NCBI GenBank assembly: GCA_902766825.1
Contig: CACXFB010000074.1
Span: forward strand, 1 to 50,427
Origin: an uncultured Lachnospiraceae bacterium
GTDB lineage: Bacteria > Bacillota > Clostridia > Lachnospirales > Lachnospiraceae
DNA length: 50,427 nucleotides
Direction: 5' to 3'
A program made the translations under genes and the position numbers. The first letter of the stretch is position 1, and each line of letters opens with the position of its first letter. This document shows, one piece after another, positions 1-6,600 of this stretch. Below the pieces are notes generated by a model. That model was not told the origin of the DNA and searched no databases. It saw nothing but the letters and a program-made list of their open reading frames with translations.

Positions 1-290
1 GGAAAGCCGTGACAGGTGAAAAAGAGAAGGAAGGAGATGACAGAAAAGCGCAAGAAATTCACCTTAGAAGCAAGGAAAGCCGTGACAGGTGAAAAATAGA
101 AAGAAGGAGAAAGTGGAAGAAAGTAAGAAATTCACCTTAGAAGCGAGGAAAGCCGTGACAGGTGAAAAAGAGAAGAAAGGAGATGACAGAAAAGCGCAAG
201 AAATTCACCTTAGAAGCGAGGGAAGCCGTGACAGGTGAAAAAGAGAAGCAGGCAGAAGAATAAAGAGTACTAAGAATTCACCTAAGAAGA
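1..290. repeat. 73-bp-period tandem repeat with inverted-repeat core
   Basis: A 36-bp unit begins with TTCACCT and ends with AGGTGAA. Complete copies lie at 58-93, 131-166 and 204-239, a right half-copy at 1-20, and a degenerate copy starts at 277. Starts are exactly 73 bp apart. The 36-bp units differ by only one or two bases. The 37-bp intervals are purine-rich; those at 21-57 and 167-203 differ by one base, while 94-130 and 240-276 diverge more. The geometry recalls a CRISPR array, but the near-identical intervals argue against acquired spacers. The array runs off the left edge. No convincing gene is seen in positions 1-352. Confidence 0.85.
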
Positions 291-352
291 GTTGCAAGCC
301 ATATTACGTCAAAAAGATGAAAAAGTAAAACTTAAAGAAAGTGGGAGAAAAA

Positions 353-1156
353 ATGAATAGGTTAGAAAAAGAAATAATTAAAGAAAAGAAGAAATCAGAA
401 GTATTATTACAAAAAGTTAATACAGAACTTGATCAACTTAATTCTGAACATGCAAGAATTAAAGTATCAGCAAAAGGTAAATTCCTTCAATTGTACATAT
501 GGGATGAAGGTTATGATGGAACTAATGGACGTTATTTATCAAAAGTAGAAAAAGGTAGAGCTGTTAATATTGTGCAAGGTGAATACTATAGAAAGCTGAA
601 AGTCATTCTTGAAAAGAGATTAAGATTAATGGACAGAACACTATTGGGCTTAAAAAACTCAAGCATATCAGATGCTTATAAGCTTCTTGGTAAAGGAAAA
701 CAAAGACTTGTGGATCCAATAGAAGTTTATGATGAGAGGTATAGAAAGGAGTGGGAACAGTGTGAGTATATCGGCAAACAATTTGAAGAAAATGCTGCTG
801 AAATATATACAGACAGAGGTGAAAGAGTTCGTTCAAAATCAGAAAAAATAATTGCAGATAAATTATTCAAAGAGAATATTGCTTACAGATATGAATATCC
901 ACTGGATGTTGTGCAGCTTGGAACATTCTATCCGGATTTTACGATATTAGACGAGGTAAATAGAAGAAATATTATTTTTGAGCACTTTGGTCTGATGGAT
1001 AATGAAGAATATGCAAATAATGCAGTGTCAAAAATACAAATTTATTCGAGAGCAGGATATATATTGGGAGATAATTTGTATATTACAATGGAAACATCAA
1101 CAAAACCTTTAGACAGCAGAATATTGGATGGAATTATTAAGCAGATAAAAAGATAA
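353..1156 (+). CDS. PD-(D/E)XK-type nuclease-like protein with N-terminal coiled coil
   Basis: The protein has 267 residues. The ATG at 353 is preceded by GGGAG at 343-347 with good spacing, so it is preferred to the in-frame GTG at 341. Residues 1-40 are rich in Lys, Glu and Leu and look like a coiled coil. The C-terminal part has a restriction-endonuclease-like pattern: Glu164 in RSKSEK, Asp195 in YPDF, and Glu210-x-His212 in IIFEHFG, followed by a predicted helix and a GYILGDNLYIT strand. That resembles PD-(D/E)XK folds with His in place of the usual Lys. No substrate can be named. The gene lies between the 73-bp repeat and a Cas12f/TnpB-like gene, close enough to be cotranscribed with it. 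A role in a mobile or defence module is inference. Confidence 0.6.
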   Translation: MNRLEKEIIKEKKKSEVLLQKVNTELDQLNSEHARIKVSAKGKFLQLYIWDEGYDGTNGRYLSKVEKGRAVNIVQGEYYRKLKVILEKRLRLMDRTLLGLKNSSISDAYKLLGKGKQRLVDPIEVYDERYRKEWEQCEYIGKQFEENAAEIYTDRGERVRSKSEKIIADKLFKENIAYRYEYPLDVVQLGTFYPDFTILDEVNRRNIIFEHFGLMDNEEYANNAVSKIQIYSRAGYILGDNLYITMETSTKPLDSRILDGIIKQIKR

Positions 1157-1217
1157 TATATGGAAGAATTGATTGTCTGGAAAAAGATTTGTTGCTTTAT
1201 ACAATGTGTAATGTATG

Positions 1218-1234
1218 ATACAATAGTATTGTAT
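1218..1234. promoter_or_regulatory. 17-bp perfect palindrome upstream of the Cas12f/TnpB-like gene
   Basis: ATACAATA and TATTGTAT are separated by one base. The palindrome lies in the AT-rich stretch between the nuclease-like gene and the preferred start of the Cas12f/TnpB-like gene. It could be an operator, a promoter-associated site or the sub-terminal palindrome of an insertion element. Only the symmetry is seen directly. Confidence 0.4.
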
Positions 1235-1267
1235 ATAGTGAAACGAATGTTTGAGATGGGGTTGAAA

Positions 1268-2518
1268 ATGTCAAATACAATTTCGATGTTACGAAAAATA
1301 AAACTTTATCCTGTTGGAGATAAAGAGGAAATTGATAGAGTATACGAATTCATTAGAAATGGACAATATGCTCAATATCAGGCACAGAATCTGTTAATGG
1401 GACAATTAATAGGAAAATACTATGAGTGTGGTAGAGATATTAAGTCGGATTTGTTTAAAAAAGCACAAAAGGAGATTTTGTGTAATTCAAATCCTTTGTT
1501 AAGTAATATAGAATTTGCAAAAGGAGTTGATACGAAATCTTCTGCTATCAGAAAAGTAAGTCAAGATTTTTCTGTTGCATTGAAGAATGGATTGGCAAGA
1601 GGAGAAAGAACTGTAACAAATTATAAACGTACTGTTCCACTAAGTACAAGAAGCAGAGATTTGAAGTTTAGTCATCATTATAAAAGTTACCAGGAATTTT
1701 TAGATAATATAATGAATCCTGATTTGAAAATATATATTGATTGGGTCAATCATATTAGATTCGAGGTGGTATTGGGAAATCCACATAATTCTGAATACCT
1801 AAGGAAAGAAATACAAAATATATTTGAAGAAAGATACAAGGTTCAAGGAAGTAGTATTCAGATTAATGAAAAAAGTATCATTCTTAATCTTACTATTCAA
1901 GTACCAAAAAACAAAAATGAATTAAATGAGAAAAATGTTGTTGGTGTAGATTTAGGACTTGCTATTCCAGCCGTATGCTCGCTTAATAACAGTGAATATG
2001 TACGTATGAATATTGGACATTATGAGGATTTTGTTCGTGTTAGAACGCAAATGCAGCAACAACGAAGAAGGATTCAAGGAAACTTGAAATATTCAAAAGG
2101 TGGGCATGGAAGAAAAAAGAAATTGGCTGCTCTTGAGAAGTATAAAAATTATGAACATAATTTTGTGCAGAGCTATAATCATATGATTAGCAAAAATGTT
2201 ATAGAGTTTGCGTTGAAAAATCATGCAAAATATATAAACATAGAGGATTTGTCCGGATATAATGCAGATGATTTTGTGTTACGAAATTGGTCCTATTATC
2301 AATTGCAGAATTATATAACATATAAGGCAGAAAAGGAAGGAATTATTGTACGTAAAGTAAAACCATATTATACATCTCAAAGATGTTAGAGATGTGGTAA
2401 TATTGAAAAAGGACAAAGGACTACACAAGAGAAGTTTAAATGTATAAAATGTGGATATGAAGAGAATGCAGATTTTAATGCAAGTAGGAATATAGCACTT
2501 TCAAATGATTTTGTTTAG
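1268..2518 (+). pseudogene. Cas12f/TnpB-family RuvC nuclease interrupted by one TAG codon
   Basis: Read through the TAG at 2387-2389, this encodes 416 codons, the size of small Cas12f or TnpB proteins. RuvC-I is Asp228 in GVDLGLA, RuvC-II is Glu326 in INIEDLSG, and RuvC-III is Asp402 in ENADFNAS. Zinc-finger cysteines are 373, 376, 392 and 395. Other hallmarks are GGHGR, NWSYYQLQ, YKAEKEG and TSQRC. From memory, the C-terminal half resembles miniature Cas12f1 more than a typical IS605 OrfB. The amber codon replaces residue 374, between the first two cysteines. Without readthrough the product has 373 residues and lacks RuvC-III and most of the finger. Nothing else is broken downstream, so the lesion is recent, suppressed or selected. 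The frame is open back to an ATG at 1160, but the family N-terminus fits 1268 or 1256. It is not certain whether this is a Cas12f or a transposon TnpB. Confidence 0.8.
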
Positions 2519-2529
2519 ATGCTATTTTA

Positions 2530-2640
2530 CGGGCAACCTTGTGTCCGAAACGTTAGGTATGGTATGTTTACATTCCAATTTGCACTCACGAAAATCCATG
2601 TGTTTGAGGTTCTGGAACCCTATGAAATAACATGGGCGAA
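2530..2640 (+). ncRNA. candidate guide-RNA-like structured region (omega RNA or tracr-like)
   Basis: This non-coding stretch starts just after the Cas12f/TnpB-like frame closes. It contains a near-perfect hairpin at 2560-2577 (TGGTATGT against ACATTCCA, one mismatch). It also has a nested structure at 2596-2635, with outer stem CCATGT/ACATGG and inner stem GGTTC/GAACC. TnpB guide RNAs are encoded at the 3' end of the gene and transposon end, so the position fits. Transcription and partnership are inference. No target-site motif or element boundary was established. Nothing else was recognised between 2519 and 2700. Confidence 0.3.
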
Positions 2641-2700
2641 TAAAATACTATTAAAAGCGTATATGGCGTTAAGATTAAAAATTTCAGAGAGGATAAAACT

Positions 2701-3231
2701 ATGGAAAACAAATCAGAGAACATGGATAATACAGTTACTAATAAACACGATAAAGAGGAACATAAAGAAAAAGTGCATCAAATGGGTAATTTTCAGTTTC
2801 AAAAAGCAGATAGAGATCTTCTGCCGGCAGGGACCTCTAAAATTTTTGGAGTATATGATGACGTGGCACATGATTCGTCGTATCATAGTCTGTACATTGG
2901 ACAACTACTCACACTTTTTGGCAACTCAGATTACATAACAGATAACAATGAGGATTTGCTTTCATATGTTATTGAGGCTAAAAGAGACGATGGAACTACT
3001 ATATATCTGGAGGCGTATTATGGACCTTCCGGTCCTGCAATTGGCGGAATTTCGAATGAAGAGATTTATGAGAAAGCAGCAAATGAACTTGCGAAGCTGA
3101 TTAGGGATGCTAAACCGACAGATTATGAGGTAAGAAGTGATTATGAAGATATGGGAGTGACTATTATAATGGGCGTTAAGAATGGTAAAGCGTATTATGA
3201 AACAGAGTTTCCGGATGGGTTTGAGTGGTAA
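2701..3231 (+). CDS. hypothetical acidic cytoplasmic protein
   Basis: I do not recognise this 176-residue protein. The ATG at 2701 has GAGAGGAT at 2687-2694. The first 35 residues are charged and probably disordered. Residues 36-176 look like one small alpha/beta domain, with alternating strands (TIYLEAYYG, GVTIIMGV, KAYYETEF) and a helix around NEEIYEKAANELAKLI. There is no signal peptide, membrane segment or cysteine. Its position after a broken mobile-element gene and before another orphan suggests accessory cargo, perhaps an immunity- or stress-type protein, but nothing in the sequence proves a role. Confidence 0.6.
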   Translation: MENKSENMDNTVTNKHDKEEHKEKVHQMGNFQFQKADRDLLPAGTSKIFGVYDDVAHDSSYHSLYIGQLLTLFGNSDYITDNNEDLLSYVIEAKRDDGTTIYLEAYYGPSGPAIGGISNEEIYEKAANELAKLIRDAKPTDYEVRSDYEDMGVTIIMGVKNGKAYYETEFPDGFEW

Positions 3232-3294
3232 GCGCATAAATATATAAAACGGTCAGAATAATGATTAAAAAAATAACGAAAGAGAAGTAACTAT

Positions 3295-4206
3295 ATGAAA
3301 TTCAAATTATTTATGCGTATTATGAAATATTTTTTAAGTCTGATGCATTTTTTCTATGTAGGATTTATTGCAATCATTTTGCTTTTGATTGGGATATTTA
3401 GTCCGTTTATTCATAATTTGGGATTAGTGGTTCTTCTATTGTGGTTTGTTTTGGCAGCAATCGATCAGATAGTTCTTAACAACGCAATGAATAAAAATCC
3501 TGAACTTCAGGAGTATATAAATTCCGTAATGGCAAATGAAACAAATCTTGGAAGAGTACCTGTTGGAAGTGAAGTAACATTTTGCAACATTGAGGGTGAA
3601 GATTTATCGCTTGTTGGAAGGTGTCTTGATTCAGAAACAGGAAAATGGAACACCAGATTATTATATAATGGCACTTATCAGATGTTTTCATGGAATTTAG
3701 TATATAATGAGCAGTTTTTGCCACAGATGAAGCTTCTTAGTGATATGCCGGGACACGAGGAAGATATTCTTGTAAAGTGTTATTCAAGACTTTCGGATGG
3801 AAAGGCCAGATGGCAGCTTCATTTATTAAAAAAGGATGGTGCAATATATAAGGACATTGCGCTGGATACGATAAAACTCATTGAGGCAGTCGGACAGGCA
3901 TATAAAATGGAGTGTGTCAAGGAAGAGTCCAAGGTTTGGCTCGAATGTGCAGATGATGAAAATTCGATGTTTACCAATCAGAGAATAGCGATAGATAATA
4001 AATTGACGTGTGGCACTTTTCCTGTTTCCATGGTATATGGTGATGTTATTATGATAGATATGGAACAGATGAAGATTAAACTGTCGGTTGGTGCTAAATG
4101 TGAAGATATGAGTATCGGACAGATTTCTGACTTTAATGTTATCGGGGATATTGTAATTGGGGATGATGACATCGCAGTGGATGGGGTTTGCATTGCAAGA
4201 ATGTAA
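3295..4206 (+). CDS. hypothetical membrane-anchored protein
   Basis: The protein has 303 residues; the ATG at 3295 follows GAGAAG. Two hydrophobic segments at about residues 12-35 and 40-60 form a hairpin anchor. The remaining 240 residues are soluble and probably cytoplasmic. They are mostly beta-rich with recurring Gly-Asp turns, and end in a repetitive stretch around VIGDIVIGDDDIAVDGV. No known catalytic motif is visible. It stands alone, about 60 bp after the previous orphan gene and upstream of a chemoreceptor that appears to have its own promoter region. Function unknown. Confidence 0.6.
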   Translation: MKFKLFMRIMKYFLSLMHFFYVGFIAIILLLIGIFSPFIHNLGLVVLLLWFVLAAIDQIVLNNAMNKNPELQEYINSVMANETNLGRVPVGSEVTFCNIEGEDLSLVGRCLDSETGKWNTRLLYNGTYQMFSWNLVYNEQFLPQMKLLSDMPGHEEDILVKCYSRLSDGKARWQLHLLKKDGAIYKDIALDTIKLIEAVGQAYKMECVKEESKVWLECADDENSMFTNQRIAIDNKLTCGTFPVSMVYGDVIMIDMEQMKIKLSVGAKCEDMSIGQISDFNVIGDIVIGDDDIAVDGVCIARM

Positions 4207-4353
4207 AATGCAAAAAAGAGGAAGAAATACAGCGCAATAATTCACAAAAGTCTATATTTTAATCACAAAAAGTGGTATAATTAATCTTACGATGGACAAG
4301 GCAGATGGGTGTGTCTTGTAGTAAAAACTAATGACTGTAAGTGAGGGTTGCGA

Positions 4354-6009
4354 ATGAAGAAAATTGGATATTTAACTCAGTTAATGTTGATTACATTGCT
4401 GCCATTGGTGATTACGGCAGTAGTTCTTTGTGTTTTTTCTGCTTTCAGATTGAAAGCCAGTCTTGAAGGAGGTGCGTACGATCGGCTTAAGGTTGCAGCT
4501 GAAGGGTTAGACCAGTATTATGCATGGGATATTATTTTTGCCGGTGAACCAACCTATGAGCACAGTTATGTAGACAGTCTTAAGGATCAGGATATAGAAT
4601 TAACGCTCTTTATGGGAGATACAAGATTTATTACTTCCATTGTTGATGAGAATAATGAGAGAATTGAAGGTACAAAGGCTAACGAAGATATATATAAGAA
4701 AGTGTTTGAGGGCGAGGATTATTACAGTTCCGGTGTGAAGATAGGGGATACAGAATATTATGTATATTATACTCCAGTAAGAAATGCTAATGACAAAGTG
4801 GTTGGAATGGCATTTGCAGGTATGCCACAGAGCGTAGTTAACAAGCATGTAGACAAATCTTTAAGAGGATTGTTCTTAGTAAGTCTTATAATTCTTGTTA
4901 TAAGTTCAGTTACGGTAATCGTGGTATCAATTAGAATTAAGAAGCCTATTGCAAAGATTTCTAAGACTACCAATGAACTTGCTAATGGTAATCTTGGTGT
5001 TGAGGTAGATGCTCATAGTGCCATTAAAGAAATTGATGTGCTGATTAAAGCAGACGAAGAACTTAAGAATAATTTTAATGATGTTATATCACTTGTTAAC
5101 GGTAAATCCGAGGAACTTGCAGGTAATGTTGCAGATATTACAGAGGGAATAGGTGCTTCTACTACAGCTGCAGGTGAGATTGTTAAGGTAGTCGGAGATC
5201 TTGCCGGAAGTACTGAAAGTATGGCACAATCGGTGCAAAATACTGTTGTAACCATGAATGATTTCGGAAGAGATATTACAAGTATAAGTGAGCTTGTTGA
5301 AAGTGCAGATAAGTCTTCGGAGGAGGGACTTAATATCAGCAGAGAAGCCAAGAATAATCTTGACAGCCTTATCAGGGCCAATAAGAACACATATTCAATT
5401 TCAAATGATATTATAAAGGGAATTAATGAATCAAGTCAGGCTGTAGATGAGATAAGCAAGGCGATAGAAGCAATTTCGAATATTGCAAGTCAGACCAACC
5501 TGTTAAGTCTTAATGCATCAATTGAGGCAGCAAGAGCAGGAGAGGCCGGAAAAGGATTTGCAGTAGTTGCATCAAGCATTCAGGACCTTGCAGATCAGTC
5601 AGATAAATCAACAAAGGAAATACAGATAGTTATAGAGAATATAGTAAGAAAATCTGAGCATAATGTTACTTTAGCGGGTCTTATTAAAGAAGCGGTTGAT
5701 AACGAAGGAACGGTATTAGAGGAAGTAAGTACAAGTTTTGAGGATGTTGACAGCAAGATAAATGAGACTGCGCATGCAGTAGAAAATATTAAGATTAAGG
5801 CAGAAGAGCTTGATAAAAATAAAGATGTTGTATTAGATGAGATTAATAACTTGTCAGCACTTTCGCAGGAAAATGCAACAAGCTGTGAAGAGACAACAGC
5901 ATCAATGGAAGATCTTAATGAAAACATTGAGATAATTAATAAAAAGATAGGCAATGCTAAGAAGATTGCACAGTCATTGCAGGAATCGGTTACATATTTC
6001 AAACTATAA
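4354..6009 (+). CDS. methyl-accepting chemotaxis protein, single Cache sensor
   Basis: This 551-residue transmembrane chemoreceptor would signal to CheA/CheW. The ATG at 4354 has GAGGG at 4343-4347, better than the in-frame TTG at 4348. Segments in order: TM1 at about 7-28, an extracellular Cache-like domain at about 30-168 (ending [19 protein letters not shown]), TM2 at about 174-195, HAMP at about 196-250, then a long coiled-coil signalling domain. The hairpin tip is the conserved stretch around [19 protein letters not shown], about residues 384-402. No CheR-tethering pentapeptide is seen at the C-terminus. The ligand is unknown. A TATAAT box at 4276-4281 is a possible promoter element. A strong terminator follows, so it is probably monocistronic. 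Confidence 0.93.
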   Translation: MKKIGYLTQLMLITLLPLVITAVVLCVFSAFRLKASLEGGAYDRLKVAAEGLDQYYAWDIIFAGEPTYEHSYVDSLKDQDIELTLFMGDTRFITSIVDENNERIEGTKANEDIYKKVFEGEDYYSSGVKIGDTEYYVYYTPVRNANDKVVGMAFAGMPQSVVNKHVDKSLRGLFLVSLIILVISSVTVIVVSIRIKKPIAKISKTTNELANGNLGVEVDAHSAIKEIDVLIKADEELKNNFNDVISLVNGKSEELAGNVADITEGIGASTTAAGEIVKVVGDLAGSTESMAQSVQNTVVTMNDFGRDITSISELVESADKSSEEGLNISREAKNNLDSLIRANKNTYSISNDIIKGINESSQAVDEISKAIEAISNIASQTNLLSLNASIEAARAGEAGKGFAVVASSIQDLADQSDKSTKEIQIVIENIVRKSEHNVTLAGLIKEAVDNEGTVLEEVSTSFEDVDSKINETAHAVENIKIKAEELDKNKDVVLDEINNLSALSQENATSCEETTASMEDLNENIEIINKKIGNAKKIAQSLQESVTYFKL

Positions 6010-6030
6010 ACAGTTTAATAAAGATAATTA

Positions 6031-6080
6031 AACCTCTGTTTAAGCCAGATAGAAAATACAGACTTAAACAGAGGTTTTTT
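6031..6080 (+). terminator. rho-independent terminator after the chemoreceptor gene
   Basis: A perfect 14-bp stem pairs 6031-6044 with 6061-6074 and has a 16-nt loop. Six T residues follow at 6075-6080. It separates the chemoreceptor from the teichoic acid operon. Confidence 0.9.
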
Positions 6081-6097
6081 GGTGAAAGGAGTTAGAA

Positions 6098-6126
6098 TTG
6101 CTTTTTAAGGGCAATGGTGTTATACT
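6098..6126 (+). promoter_or_regulatory. sigma-A promoter for the teichoic acid operon
   Basis: TTGCTT at 6098-6103, a 17-bp spacer and TATACT at 6121-6126 with an extended TG immediately upstream. It lies after the terminator and about 60 bp before the cytidylyltransferase gene, giving a leader of roughly 57 nt. Confidence 0.6.
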
Positions 6127-6189
6127 TGACATACGTATGCATAAAAAGTAACAGATGAAAATGTATATTGGTAAAGGAGAAAAGATAGA

Positions 6190-6582
6190 ATGAAGCGAGT
6201 AATAACATATGGTACATTTGACCTTTTACACTATGGTCACATTAACTTATTAAAAAGAGCAAAGGCACTTGGAGATTATCTTGTTGTAGTTTTATCTACA
6301 GATGAATTTAACTGGAACATGAAACAGAAAAAGTGCTATTTTACTTACGAGCAGAGAAAAGCTTTACTTGAGGCGATAAGATACGTTGATCTTGTTATTC
6401 CGGAAGAGAACTGGGAACAGAAAAAGACTGACGTGAAAGAATATCATATAGACACTTTTGTAATGGGAGACGACTGGGTAGGAAAGTTTGATTTCCTTAA
6501 AGAAGAAGGTGTGGAGGTTGTGTACCTTCCTAGAACTCCGGAGATAAGCACTACACAGATAAAACAGGATCTTAACAAATAA
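6190..6582 (+). CDS. tagD: glycerol-3-phosphate cytidylyltransferase
   Basis: The enzyme makes CDP-glycerol from CTP and glycerol 3-phosphate, the activated donor for poly(glycerol phosphate) teichoic acid. At 130 residues it matches the family length. The nucleotidyltransferase signature GTFDLLHYGH is at residues 8-17. The second signature RTPEISTTQIK is near the C-terminus, and RYVDLVIPE lies between them. The ATG has a good AAAGGAG site. It is the first gene of an operon with three large transferases, the first only 18 bp downstream, so it probably supplies their donor substrate. Confidence 0.95.
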   Translation: MKRVITYGTFDLLHYGHINLLKRAKALGDYLVVVLSTDEFNWNMKQKKCYFTYEQRKALLEAIRYVDLVIPEENWEQKKTDVKEYHIDTFVMGDDWVGKFDFLKEEGVEVVYLPRTPEISTTQIKQDLNK

Positions 6583-6600
6583 TATCAGGAGATTTGAAGA

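Noticed and set aside
37-99. Short open frame MTEKRKKFTLEARKAVTGEK starting inside the repeat
   Set aside because: The AGGAG abuts the ATG with no spacing, and the 73-bp period shifts frame in each copy, so coding is unlikely.
1-290. Genuine CRISPR array
   Set aside because: Unit and spacing lengths fit, but intervals 21-57 and 167-203 differ by one base and all are similar purine-rich sequence, unlike acquired spacers. Kept as a tandem repeat.
2387-2389. TAG read as pyrrolysine or another recoded residue
   Set aside because: No recoding signal or pyrrolysine gene is seen in the window, and most of its genes end in ordinary stops. Left only as a possibility to check.
2519-2938. 139-codon open frame after the Cas12f-like gene
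   Set aside because: It overlaps the better-supported gene at 2701 in another frame, begins directly at the previous stop, and lacks a ribosome site and protein-like character.
4207-4353. c-di-GMP riboswitch before the chemoreceptor
   Set aside because: The conserved GEMM core is not present; only a weak ACAAG/CTTGT hairpin is seen.
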